Assembly: GCA_910586965.1 (NCBI GenBank)
Contig: CAJUMF010000021.1
Span: 1 to 62,074, forward strand
DNA from: an uncultured Dorea sp.
Lineage (GTDB): Bacteria > Bacillota > Clostridia > Lachnospirales > Lachnospiraceae
Direction of reading: 5' to 3'
Length of the DNA: 62,074 nucleotides
In this document: piece after piece, positions 33,215 through 40,992 of the stretch
How the letters are laid out: every line of letters begins with the position of its first letter
Position numbering within the stretch: the stretch's first letter is position 1
Notes under the pieces: model-generated
Seen by the model: only the letters and a program-made list of their open reading frames with translations
What the model was told of the DNA's origin: nothing
The model's database searches: none
Position numbers and translations under genes: made by a program

Positions 33215-35443
33215 ATGTACGCAGATATTATTGTAGATATTACTCATGAAAAGCTTGACAAAGTATTTCAGTACAGCATCCCCTCCGAACTGGAGGGGGC
33301 GCTTTCTGTTGGGACAGAAGTTATCGTACCTTTCGGGAAGGGCAATAGAGAGACGTCCGGATACGTGGTGGCTTTTTCCGGAAAACCGGATTATCCGGCG
33401 GAAAAGATAAAACCGGTACTTAAAAAAGCAGAAAAAAGTATTGCCATCGAGTCAAAGCTGGTGTCGCTGGCGGCGTGGATGAAGGAACAGTATGGCGGAA
33501 CGATGATCCAGGCATTGAAGACAGTCCTTCCGATCAAGCGGAAAGAAGCTGCGCGCATGAAGCGAAAGGTAAGACTTTTGCTTGATACGGAGGAGGCGAA
33601 AGAGCGTCTTAAGTTTTATCTTGACAAGAACCAGAAAGCGCGGGCAAGACTGCTGGCAGGGCTTATGGATCAGCCGGAGCAGGAATATGAACTGGTGACG
33701 AAAAAGCTTCATGTAACCCTTGCCGTTATCCGTTCTCTCGAGGAGCAGGGAGTACTTGCCCTTGAGTCAGAAGAGATGATGCGCGGTTTGGTGCGTTACC
33801 GAAAGCATGAGGAAGATACGGTACATTTTAATGAGGAGCAAAGAAGAGCAGCAGGCCGGTTCTGGGAGGATTACCGCAGGGGGATATACGGGAACTACCT
33901 CGTGTACGGGATTACCGGGAGCGGAAAGACAGAAGTGTATATCGAGATGATACGAAAGGTTGTGGGACAGGGACGGCAGGCAATTGTGCTGATTCCGGAG
34001 ATTGCTCTTACTTATCAGACGGTGATGCGCTTTTATGCCCGATTCGGGGACCGGGTATCGATCTTAAATTCCCGCATGTCAGCGGGCGAGCGGTATGATC
34101 AGATGGAACGGGTAAAGCGGGGCGAGGTGGATGTGATGATCGGTCCCCGTTCTGCCCTTTTTACGCCTTTTAAGAATCTTGGGCTGATCGTGGTGGATGA
34201 GGAACATGAGTCTGCCTATAAGAGCGAACAGGTTCCGAGATACCATGCCAGAGAGACGGCGATTGCAAGAGGCAAGATGGAGGGGGCAAGCGTGGTGCTC
34301 GGCTCGGCGACTCCGTCACTGGAAGCGTTTTACCGATGTAAGACGGGAGACTGCACACTCCTTAGACTGCCCGCCCGGGCAGCAGGACAGGAACTTCCCA
34401 GGGTATATACGGTGGATATGCGGGAAGAATTAAAGCAAGGGAACCGTTCAATGATTAGTGACCGATTAAAGGAGCTTGTCCGGAAGCGGTTAAAAAAAGG
34501 ACAACAGACCATGCTTTTTCTTAATCGGCGGGGATATGCAGGATTTGTTTCTTGCAGGTCTTGCGGATATGTAGTAAAATGTCCTCATTGCGATGTGTCG
34601 CTGTCCGCCCACAAAGGCGGCAGGCTCGTCTGCCATTACTGCGGATATGAGGAACGCACGAGGAAGACCTGTCCTTCCTGCGGCTCTGGCTGTATCGGCG
34701 GATTCAAGGCGGGGACGCAGCAGATTGAGGACATCGTAAAGCGGGAGTTTGCCGGAGCCAAGGTGCTCCGCATGGATATGGATACCACGAAAAAAAAGGA
34801 TAGTCATGAGAAGATATTGTCAGCGTTTTCCAACGGAGAAGCGGATATATTGATCGGAACGCAGATGATCGTCAAGGGGCATGATTTCCCTAATGTGACG
34901 CTGGTAGGGATATTAGCGGCGGATATGTCGCTGTATTCGAATGATTACCGGTCCGGCGAGCGGACCTTTGAGCTGCTTGTACAGGCGGCGGGCCGGGCAG
35001 GCCGGGGGAATCTTAAGGGTGAGGTGGTGATCCAGACCTACAGTCCGGATCATTACAGTATCCGTATGGCTGCGGCGCAGGATTATGAAGGGTTTTATAA
35101 AGAAGAGATGCGATACAGGGAGCTGATGGGTTATCCGCCGGTCAGTGATCTTCTTGCGGTGTTGATGACCGGTGCAGACGAGAAGTACCTGGAGCTGGCA
35201 GCAGGGTATCTTAAAAGTTTTGCTGTGCGGGCAGATAAGGAAAAGGTACTTCAGATCATCGGCCCTGCGAGTCCTTATGTAAGCAAGGTGAGCGACGAAT
35301 ACCGCAAAGTTATGTATCTGAAGTGCAAAAAGAAAGAAGATCTGATAGGGATAAAAGATCTTCTGGAGCAATATATTGAGATTAACAGAGGGTTTGACTG
35401 CATAAAGATACAATTTGATTTTAATCCCATGGGAATATTTTGA
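33215..35443 (+). CDS. priA: Primosomal protein N' (replication restart helicase)
   Basis: This 742-residue helicase rebuilds replication forks. It has an N-terminal 3'-DNA-binding domain, Walker A GITGSGKTEVYIEM (about residue 230), the DEEH box in VVDEEHESAYKSEQ, and a zinc-binding segment with eight cysteines (CRSCGYVVKCPHC, CHYCG, CPSCGSGC, about residues 445-490). It ends with the helicase C domain (VQAAGRAGRG). It lies in the conserved murE-priA-def-fmt order with short spacing. The ribosome site is weak. Confidence 0.95.
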   Translation: MYADIIVDITHEKLDKVFQYSIPSELEGALSVGTEVIVPFGKGNRETSGYVVAFSGKPDYPAEKIKPVLKKAEKSIAIESKLVSLAAWMKEQYGGTMIQALKTVLPIKRKEAARMKRKVRLLLDTEEAKERLKFYLDKNQKARARLLAGLMDQPEQEYELVTKKLHVTLAVIRSLEEQGVLALESEEMMRGLVRYRKHEEDTVHFNEEQRRAAGRFWEDYRRGIYGNYLVYGITGSGKTEVYIEMIRKVVGQGRQAIVLIPEIALTYQTVMRFYARFGDRVSILNSRMSAGERYDQMERVKRGEVDVMIGPRSALFTPFKNLGLIVVDEEHESAYKSEQVPRYHARETAIARGKMEGASVVLGSATPSLEAFYRCKTGDCTLLRLPARAAGQELPRVYTVDMREELKQGNRSMISDRLKELVRKRLKKGQQTMLFLNRRGYAGFVSCRSCGYVVKCPHCDVSLSAHKGGRLVCHYCGYEERTRKTCPSCGSGCIGGFKAGTQQIEDIVKREFAGAKVLRMDMDTTKKKDSHEKILSAFSNGEADILIGTQMIVKGHDFPNVTLVGILAADMSLYSNDYRSGERTFELLVQAAGRAGRGNLKGEVVIQTYSPDHYSIRMAAAQDYEGFYKEEMRYRELMGYPPVSDLLAVLMTGADEKYLELAAGYLKSFAVRADKEKVLQIIGPASPYVSKVSDEYRKVMYLKCKKKEDLIGIKDLLEQYIEINRGFDCIKIQFDFNPMGIF

Positions 35444-35475
35444 AATATTTTTATATAGTATTAGGAGGAAATGTC

Positions 35476-35946
35476 ATGGCGTTAAGAAAGATTCGTGAGA
35501 TGGGTGAGGAAGTGCTGACGAAGCACTGCAAAGAGGTTACGAAGATGAATCTTCGCACAAAGCTTTTGATCAATGACTTGTTAGACACGATGTATGAGGC
35601 AGGAGGAGTGGGACTGGCTGCCCCGCAGGTAGGCATTTTAAAAAGGATTGCGGTAGTTGATATCGGGGACGGCCCGATTGTTTTGATCAATCCGGAGATT
35701 GTCGGGCAGGATGGAGAGCAGACAGGCGAGGAAGGCTGTCTTAGTGTGCCGGGGAAATATGGAATCGTGACGAGGCCGAATTATGTGAAGGTGAAGACCT
35801 TGACGGAGGGCATGGAAGAAGTGTTTATTGAGGGTGAGGAGCTTCTTGCACGGGCGCTCTGCCATGAGATTGAGCACTTGGACGGAAAGCTTTATGTGGA
35901 GCTGGCGGAAGACGGACTTCATGATGTGGAGGATGAAAAGGAGTAG
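35476..35946 (+). CDS. def: Peptide deformylase
   Basis: A 156-residue metalloenzyme that removes the formyl group from nascent proteins. The three motifs are present: GVGLAAPQVG (about residue 44), EEGCLSVPG with the metal-binding Cys (about 90), and HEIEHLDG with both His ligands and the catalytic Glu (about 132). ATG 35476 follows TAGGAGGAAATG; an in-frame TTG upstream would overlap priA. fmt begins 3 bp after the stop codon. Confidence 0.96.
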   Translation: MALRKIREMGEEVLTKHCKEVTKMNLRTKLLINDLLDTMYEAGGVGLAAPQVGILKRIAVVDIGDGPIVLINPEIVGQDGEQTGEEGCLSVPGKYGIVTRPNYVKVKTLTEGMEEVFIEGEELLARALCHEIEHLDGKLYVELAEDGLHDVEDEKE

Positions 35947-35949
35947 CGT

Positions 35950-36933
35950 ATGAAAGTGATATTTATGGGGACACCGGATTTTTCCGTGGGGACGCTTGAA
36001 GCCCTGGTGGAAGCAGGACATGAGGTGGTCCTTGCGGTCACACAGCCGGATAAGCCCAAGGGCCGGGGCGGGAAGATGCAGCTTACGCCGGTAAAAGAAG
36101 CGGCGCTTGCACATAAGATTCCGGTATTTCAGCCGAAAAAGATCCGGACGCCGGAATGCATCGAAGAATTAAAAAAATATGAAGCAGATATCATGGTCGT
36201 TATTGCTTTCGGGCAGATCCTTCCGAAGGAAATCCTTGAGCTGACGCCTTTCGGCTGCGTGAATGTACATGCCTCGCTCCTTCCAAAGTACCGCGGCGCC
36301 GCGCCGATCCAGTGGGCGGTCATCAACGGAGAACAAGTGTCTGGTGTTACGACGATGCAGATGGATGAAGGACTTGATACCGGAGATATGCTTCTTAAAG
36401 CGGAGGTTGTCTTAGAGGAAAAGGAGACTGGGGAGAGCCTTCATGATAAGCTTGCCAAAGCAGGTGCAAAGCTTTGTGTCAGGACACTCAAAGCCCTTGA
36501 GGAAGGGACGGTTAAGCCGGAAAAACAGGGAGAAAGTCCGACAGAATACGCAAGGATGCTGGACAAGGAGCTTGGAAATATCGATTGGGAGAAATCTGCG
36601 GTGTCCATCGAGCGGCTCATCCGGGGGCTTAATTCATGGCCCAGTGCGTATACGGATTGGAACGGAAAAGTGATGAAGCTGTGGGCGGCGGAGGTGTGCG
36701 CTCAGGAAGATCTGGCAGCGGACGGACAGGGAGATGAAGGTGCCTTGGCTGTCAGTGAACATCCGGCGCCTGGGACAGTTGTCAGGGTAGAAAAAGGTGG
36801 TTTTTATGTGCAGACCGGAGACGGGGTGCTTAAAGTGACAGAGCTTCAGATTCCGGGTAAAAAGAAGATGGATGCCGGGGCTTTCCTCAGAGGGTATCCG
36901 ATTAGAGTTGGGGAAAAATTGAAGAAGGTATAA
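35950..36933 (+). CDS. fmt: Methionyl-tRNA formyltransferase
   Basis: This 327-residue enzyme formylates initiator Met-tRNA, the partner reaction to deformylase. The formyltransferase domain carries the signature HASLLPKYRGAAPIQWAVIN (about residues 108-127, with the catalytic His) and the folate-binding segment VTQPDKPKGRG. The C-terminal OB-like tRNA-binding domain has LIRGLNSWPSAY. It is the last gene of this part of the block and ends at a strong terminator. Confidence 0.96.
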   Translation: MKVIFMGTPDFSVGTLEALVEAGHEVVLAVTQPDKPKGRGGKMQLTPVKEAALAHKIPVFQPKKIRTPECIEELKKYEADIMVVIAFGQILPKEILELTPFGCVNVHASLLPKYRGAAPIQWAVINGEQVSGVTTMQMDEGLDTGDMLLKAEVVLEEKETGESLHDKLAKAGAKLCVRTLKALEEGTVKPEKQGESPTEYARMLDKELGNIDWEKSAVSIERLIRGLNSWPSAYTDWNGKVMKLWAAEVCAQEDLAADGQGDEGALAVSEHPAPGTVVRVEKGGFYVQTGDGVLKVTELQIPGKKKMDAGAFLRGYPIRVGEKLKKV

Positions 36934-36938
36934 TACGA

Positions 36939-36972
36939 GGGGCTGTCTGCTTTATGACAGCCCCCGTTTTTT
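36939..36972 (+). terminator. Terminator after fmt
   Basis: GGGGCTGTC and GACAGCCCC form a 9-bp stem with an 8-base loop, followed by CGTTTTTT. It marks the left edge of the AT-rich accessory DNA. Confidence 0.9.
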
Positions 36973-37021
36973 GGATTGCCTATATTTGTAGATATTTTTA
37001 CTATTTCTCATAGTAATTCCT

Positions 37022-37438
37022 CTAATAATAATCCTCAATCACCCATGGGTCATCCGAACTTTCGCGTCCAAGTATCCAATACTGATCCTTGTTTTCAAAA
37101 GGATTGTCATCAGTAACATCACTTGGGAATACCCCCGCCTTATAATAGGATCGAATAACAATCATTTCTTTTCTGTGATCACGGCTCGTATCTCTCGAAT
37201 CCTCCTCTTCGTAATGGAGTCGTTTCAATTTGTATCCTCTGAATATATCGTTTGTTTTAAAGTCCTCAATCAAAACATTCCCTGCTGCTTTTACTTCCTC
37301 AAATGTATACAACTGTGGTTTGCCATAATCAAGTTCCACATTTCGGACATGACTCCTTGTACAATAAATCCCAAGATAAACACAGATTACAAGGAATAGG
37401 AAAAACGGAAACAATAATATTTTTATTTTCTTCATCAT
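37022..37438 (-). CDS. Hypothetical membrane-anchored protein, 138 residues
   Basis: An N-terminal hydrophobic segment (KILLFPFFLFLVICVYLGIY, residues 5-24) would anchor or export the protein. The rest is polar (DSRDTSRDHRKEMIVIRSYY, ending DPWVIEDYY). No family is recognised. ATG 37438 sits behind AAAGGAGTG with good spacing; a GTG two codons upstream overlaps the ribosome site. It has a consensus promoter and is divergent from a PadR regulator. Confidence 0.7.
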   Translation of the reverse strand: MMKKIKILLFPFFLFLVICVYLGIYCTRSHVRNVELDYGKPQLYTFEEVKAAGNVLIEDFKTNDIFRGYKLKRLHYEEEDSRDTSRDHRKEMIVIRSYYKAGVFPSDVTDDNPFENKDQYWILGRESSDDPWVIEDYY

Positions 37439-37467
37439 AAACACTCCTTTGATTTACAATTATAATT

Positions 37468-37496
37468 ATTATATGTTTTTGCGCTATATATGTCAA
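37468..37496 (-). promoter_or_regulatory. Consensus promoter of the 138-residue protein gene
   Basis: On the minus strand TTGACA and TATAAT, both perfect, are separated by 17 bp, about 28 bases before the start codon. Confidence 0.75.
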
Positions 37497-37519
37497 TAAT
37501 TATTTAGATAAACTAAATA

Positions 37520-37547
37520 TTGATAAATAAGATAAATAAAGTATAAT
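37520..37547 (+). promoter_or_regulatory. Promoter of the second padR gene
   Basis: TTGATA and TATAAT are separated by 16 bp. GTATAATATAC (37541-37551) over the -10 box is nearly palindromic and could be an autoregulatory PadR site. Confidence 0.55.
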
Positions 37548-37571
37548 ATACTTAGAAGGAGATTATTTCAT

Positions 37572-37946
37572 ATGCGCGCACAAAATAATTTCAAAAAAGG
37601 AGCAGTGGAGATGTTGCTGCTTCATTTATTAAAAGAAAAAGGGGACTGTTACGGTTACCAGATGTCTCAATTGATTAAAAATATATCGGCGGGTTATTTG
37701 ATTATTCCGGAAGGCTCTATGTATCCGGCATTATATAAGTTGATTGAAAAAGGATACATCACTGATTATAAGAAGCAGGTAGGAAAGAGGATGATTCGTG
37801 TATATTATCATATTGAAGCGGCGGGAGAGGAACGTCTTTCGGGTTTGATTCAAGAATATTACGAGACTAATGAGAAGATTGAAAAAATTCTAAGATTTGA
37901 CTTCTGCAACGTAAATGCGGGGGATGAGGAGAAAGACTATGAATAA
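37572..37946 (+). CDS. PadR family transcriptional regulator
   Basis: A 124-residue single-domain PadR protein (subfamily 2 size). The winged helix spans about residues 10-85: MLLLHLLKEKGDCYGYQMSQ, EGSMYPALYKLIEKGYITDY and RVYYHIEAAGEERL. Its last codons overlap the start of the next gene (ATGAATAA), so the two are translationally coupled. In Firmicutes, such small PadR genes are often followed by a membrane protein gene whose expression they control. Confidence 0.9.
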   Translation: MRAQNNFKKGAVEMLLLHLLKEKGDCYGYQMSQLIKNISAGYLIIPEGSMYPALYKLIEKGYITDYKKQVGKRMIRVYYHIEAAGEERLSGLIQEYYETNEKIEKILRFDFCNVNAGDEEKDYE

Positions 37947-38319
37947 GGATTCAAAAAAGTATTACAGTGAACTGAAATTATTCATTCCTGTTCATGGTAA
38001 AATAGAAAGACAATTGTTTTCTGAGATTCGTTTTCGATTAGAAGAGTTAAATGAAAATATGGAAAAGGTTAGCTATGAACAAATATGTGAGGAATTGGGG
38101 ACTCCGCAGGAAATAGTTTCCGGGTATTTTTGTGATACAGACACGGAATACCTTGTGAAAAGACTGCGTTTCACACAGTATATTCGTAGGTGTATTCTCG
38201 TACTTATCGCAGCAATCATTATAATAGCCGGAGTATATTGTTATTATTTACACAAGTTATATTTAGAAGTCAGTGAAGAAGGCGTGCCGACATATTTTAT
38301 CGAAACAATTGAGGAATAG
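37939..38319 (+). CDS. PadR-coupled small membrane protein (DUF6120/HAAS-like)
   Basis: A 126-residue protein. Residues 1-75 are soluble and helical with the pattern of HAAS/DUF1700-type domains (YYSELKLFIPVHGKIERQLF, then EQICEELGTPQEIVSGYF). Residues 83-105 form one membrane helix (ILVLIAAIIIIAGVYCYYL). A short external tail follows. It overlaps padR by 8 bases. I think the closest named family is DUF6120, but this is from memory of its pattern. Function unknown; it may act with the regulator at the membrane. Confidence 0.65.
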   Translation: MNKDSKKYYSELKLFIPVHGKIERQLFSEIRFRLEELNENMEKVSYEQICEELGTPQEIVSGYFCDTDTEYLVKRLRFTQYIRRCILVLIAAIIIIAGVYCYYLHKLYLEVSEEGVPTYFIETIEE

Positions 38320-38326
38320 ACGGAAA

Positions 38327-38361
38327 GGGCACAATATTTTTTATAGCTTGTTTGTGCCTTG
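38327..38361 (+). other. Hairpin before the first secreted-protein gene
   Basis: AAGGGCACAA and TTGTGCCTT can pair around a T-rich loop. No U-run follows, so it is not a clear terminator; it lies just upstream of the ribosome site of the next gene. Confidence 0.35.
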
Positions 38362-38388
38362 GGCAAAACGAAAGGAACGGTAAAAATC

Positions 38389-38850
38389 ATGAGAAAAATA
38401 CTTTGTGTTTTATTTGTTATATTTTTATTGATATATCCATCAACTGCCACTGCGGCAAATATTAATTCGGAATCGGAAATTGAATATTTTGATGATGGAA
38501 GTTACATTATTACTACCATAGATGTTGAGGTTCAACCTACGATTGCATTATTTTCAAAGACGGTAACAAAATCAAAAACAGCTAAATACTATTCAGGAAA
38601 TGTTGCGAAATGGTATGTTAAAGTAACCGGAACATTTACATATGGAAATGGGAGTGCAAAATGTACAAAATCTACAGTTACTGCAGGATCTTATACAAAT
38701 AATTGGAAAATTACATCAAAATCGGCATCTAAAAGCGGAAATACTGCAAGTGCTAAAGGAGTGGCGAAAAGGTATTATGGCGGAACGGTTATCGAAACTC
38801 TTGCTAAAAATGTCAAGTTAACTTGCAGTTCTGCCGGTAAATTTTCCTAA
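38389..38850 (+). CDS. Secreted protein of unknown function, 153 residues
   Basis: A cleavable signal peptide is clear (MRKILCVLFVIFLLIYPSTA, then TAANIN; cleavage near residue 23). The mature protein is rich in Ser, Thr, Lys and Gly (KTVTKSKTAKYYSGNVAKWY, then TFTYGNGSAKCTKSTVTAGS) and likely a small beta-rich domain with two cysteines far apart. No named family is recognised. ATG 38389 follows AAAGGAACGG. It probably belongs to the same unit as the PadR pair. Confidence 0.7.
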   Translation: MRKILCVLFVIFLLIYPSTATAANINSESEIEYFDDGSYIITTIDVEVQPTIALFSKTVTKSKTAKYYSGNVAKWYVKVTGTFTYGNGSAKCTKSTVTAGSYTNNWKITSKSASKSGNTASAKGVAKRYYGGTVIETLAKNVKLTCSSAGKFS

Positions 38851-39154
38851 AGTGTTGTAGAGTGCTCTTTTAATTGCACTAGGAGAGAGATTTATCAATG
38901 ATATTAACTTAAAAGAGATAAGTATAGAAAGTAATTATAAAGCAGCAGACTTATATAGTAAAGAACAAAATATAAAGTTCAGGGAAAGCATTATGTTAGA
39001 GAGCAAACAAAGTATCTCTCGCAATTCTACCATTTTGTTTTTATCTGTTTCCGACATCTTTCTGGAAGAGAAAGGGGTGTTTCCATTGGGATTTGATTTA
39101 GAGAGGGATATTTATAGGTAACTCAAATAACAGAAATTAGGAAAGGATAATGCT
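38851..39154 (+). pseudogene. Truncated DUF2007-like gene fragment
   Basis: One frame stays open from about 38865 to the TAA at 39119 but has no start codon. It reads ...LGERFINDINLKEIS, then NYKAADLYSKEQNIKFRESI. This segment resembles residues 13-33 of the next gene (MDKFLKAQNLMQEQNIKYKT). The fragment therefore looks like a 5'-truncated relative of that gene. Bases 38942-38978 recur almost exactly at 40424-40462. Confidence 0.5.
38942..38978 (+). repeat. Dispersed repeat, copy 1
   Basis: A 37-base segment (GCAGCAGACTTATATA ... AATATAAAGT) that matches 40424-40462 with one substitution and a 2-base TA insertion in the other copy. Confidence 0.7.
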
Positions 39155-39415
39155 GTGTTAGAAAAATGGATACAAGTGTATTATACTTCTGAGATGGACA
39201 AATTTTTGAAGGCCCAAAATTTAATGCAAGAACAGAATATAAAGTATAAAACAAACATTTTCAATAATAATTTAAGATTGGCGATGAATAGCCTTGAAGG
39301 TAAAACAAGTGCTGTCTTAAGTAGAAGTGGTAATATAAAAGATTTTTACACTATTTCGGTGAAGAAAAAAGATGAGCATAATGCAAGGTTCTTGCTATCA
39401 AGAATTGAAGGTTAA
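39155..39415 (+). CDS. DUF2007-like small protein, 86 residues
   Basis: An 86-residue cytoplasmic protein. It fits the plan of the putative signal-transducing DUF2007 family: an N-terminal W-x-x-V-Y-x-T strand (WIQVYYTSEMDKFLKAQNLM), a variable loop, and a closing strand plus helix (YTISVKKKDEHNARFLLSRI). The start is GTG 39155, 8 bases after AGGAAAGGA. The family match is by pattern and needs a profile search. Two decayed relatives flank it (38851-39121 and about 40402-40462). Confidence 0.6.
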   Translation: MLEKWIQVYYTSEMDKFLKAQNLMQEQNIKYKTNIFNNNLRLAMNSLEGKTSAVLSRSGNIKDFYTISVKKKDEHNARFLLSRIEG

Positions 39416-39445
39416 TGTTGATACAGTGTTATAAAAGGTGATTAT

Positions 39446-40141
39446 ATGATTAAAAAGTGTATGGCTTTATTGACTGTTGTATGTTTGATTCTGACTTTGG
39501 GAAATTCTGCATTAGCGAATTCTAATGCGAATGTTGATGTTGAACAGGTGACGCTTATAAAAAACGAAGGGAATATTTTATACTATTTAGACAGAAATAA
39601 AATTTTAAAAGTTATTGTGGAGGTTCCGGAAATTGTAACGATATGTAATGAAAAAGCTGTTGATGATGAAATGATTACGGCAACGACAGATATTAATGTT
39701 AGACTTTTTGAGTCAAAGCCTCTTACGAGCAAAGAAATTAGTTTGGCAAAAGCGGGAGAACTGACAAAATCTGATGAGGCAATTAATCCTATGGGAAATA
39801 TAAGAGCCAAATTGTCTGTCAAGTATTCTTGGACTTCATATAGTAAAACTAAGCTGCTTAGAATGATTAGTGCTATGTCTAGTTATAAGATATTATTAGC
39901 AGAAGGGGTGGCGCCACAGACATGTTCTTTATATTGGAAGGCAGAGGGCGAAATATATAAAAATGGCACATTTGTAAAAAGAGGGAGTCTTGGAACAACA
40001 AAAAACTATACTACACCTAAATTTAGTAATGTTAAACTAATGGCTTCTGGACAAGCAATTGCTCCAATTACTGCTGGATTTACATATAAATTAAAGTGTA
40101 GTAGAGGTGTGAATATAAATGTGTATATGCCATTAGTATAG
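39446..40141 (+). CDS. Secreted protein of unknown function, 231 residues
   Basis: A signal peptide is evident (CMALLTVVCLILTLGNSALA, then NSNANV; cleavage near residue 25). The mature region begins VDVEQVTLIKNEGNILYYLD and includes IRAKLSVKYSWTSYSKTKLL. The C-terminal half has a pattern like that of the other secreted protein (TCSLYWKAEGEIYKNGTFVK, then LMASGQAIAPITAGFTYKLK). The product is probably exported or wall-associated. No named family is recognised. It lies 30 bp after the DUF2007-like gene, so the two are likely cotranscribed. Confidence 0.7.
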   Translation: MIKKCMALLTVVCLILTLGNSALANSNANVDVEQVTLIKNEGNILYYLDRNKILKVIVEVPEIVTICNEKAVDDEMITATTDINVRLFESKPLTSKEISLAKAGELTKSDEAINPMGNIRAKLSVKYSWTSYSKTKLLRMISAMSSYKILLAEGVAPQTCSLYWKAEGEIYKNGTFVKRGSLGTTKNYTTPKFSNVKLMASGQAIAPITAGFTYKLKCSRGVNINVYMPLV

Positions 40142-40245
40142 TAAGGTTAATTATTGTAATTGGAAAAGATTCACGGGAATCAAGAAAGATAGTGTGTCAA
40201 TTTTGGCTTCTGTAATTTTATTAATGAATGAGAAAAGATGAATAA

Positions 40246-40380
40246 CCTGATGGAGTGATAACAGAGATGGGAAATCATGAAGAGCTGCTTAGAAGAGGCG
40301 GACGGTATTATCGGCTATATGTGGAAGGTGTGCGTGAGCATGGGAATGATAAGGAAATGTGTAGGATAAATTGTGCATAG
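40246..40380 (+). pseudogene. C-terminal remnant of an ABC transporter ATPase
   Basis: After a stop codon the frame reads PDGVITEMGNHEELLRRGGR and continues YYRLYVEG to a TAG. This is the end of the nucleotide-binding domain of an exporter-type ABC protein, where D-G-x-I-x-E-x-G-x-H-E-E-L-L is conserved. All upstream domains are missing. An internal ATG at 40267 could begin a 37-codon frame, but it has no meaning on its own. Confidence 0.7.
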
Positions 40381-40423
40381 TATAAAAATTAAAAAATTGA
40401 ATATGAGTGTCACATTTTATAGA

Positions 40424-40462
40424 GCAGCAGACTTATATATAGTAAGGAACAAAATATAAAGT
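40424..40462 (+). repeat. Dispersed repeat, copy 2
   Basis: Near-identical to 38942-38978, with TA inserted in the TATATA run. The preceding codons (ATGAGTGTCACATTTTATAG) are also reminiscent of copy 1, but the insertion shifts the frame, so this copy is dead. Confidence 0.7.
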
Positions 40463-40664
40463 GCAAGAGGGAGTTTGATGTATAAATTGTGAGGCTGTAA
40501 AAAATCTTGTGTTTATGGAAACTTATACTACTTTTTCTGTTTTTTTGTACAATTATTAAGCCCCTGTATTGATTGTTTTTGTTCGTGGGCTCTGACCGCG
40601 CCTGGCTTCCAGAATAAGATTGGGGTTTTCTGACAATAATACAGATGCCGATGGTATAAAGGGT

Positions 40665-40703
40665 GGGATGGCAGATCTTGGTGACGCCATCCCGTCTTTT
40701 GTT
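40665..40703 (+). terminator. Rho-independent terminator
   Basis: GGGATGGC and GCCATCCC form an 8-bp stem with a 13-base loop, followed by GTCTTTTGTTTT. It lies right after the stop codon of the transposase remnant on the other strand and may originally have shielded or ended that gene. Confidence 0.7.
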
Positions 40704-40970
40704 TTACAGATTGCCTGTAATCCTCTCGTTATATAGGACGATCAATTGATTCAATACCTGATCCCGGTTCTGATATCTCTGCGTCCATTTCTTTTGTTAT
40801 CTGTCAGAAAATCTCATAAACGAGGGCAGCATTGAGTACTGCTTCCATAAGCTCCTGAAAGATATCTTTAAAACTTTCTTTGAGAAAAGAATAAACGTTT
40901 GCTACGCTGCTAATGTTATTTTGTGAAATAGATAATCTGCCGAATTTGTTCCTTAGCAACTGTTATAAAA
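40704..40970 (-). pseudogene. IS256-family transposase remnant with internal deletion
   Basis: On the minus strand the pieces read KEQIRQII, then after a frame change QNNISSVANVYSFLKESFKD and IFQELMEAVLNAALVYE. Another frame change gives TDNKRNG, and then KKWTQRYQNRDQVLNQLIVL ends at a TAA (40704-40706). The first parts match the N-terminus, and the last the C-terminus, of clostridial IS256/mutator transposases of about 400 residues; the catalytic core is missing. The join overlaps AAAGAAATGG, suggesting deletion at a short repeat. I found no terminal inverted repeats. Confidence 0.7.
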
Positions 40971-40992
40971 ATCTTTTTTAATATGAGACGTG

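Larger units (their letters stand above)
40142..40992. other. Gene-free stretch of decayed mobile and coding remnants
   Basis: About 850 AT-rich bases without an intact gene. In order they hold the tail of an ABC transporter gene, a second copy of the DUF2007-like repeat, a terminator, and an internally deleted IS256-family transposase on the minus strand. Between 40480 and 40640 I see nothing identifiable beyond T-rich sequence. Confidence 0.65.

Noticed and set aside
40480..40640. Terminal inverted repeat of the IS256 remnant (GAGGCTGTAAAAAATC at about 40490)
   Set aside because: I could not find its reverse complement beyond the other end of the transposase remnant.
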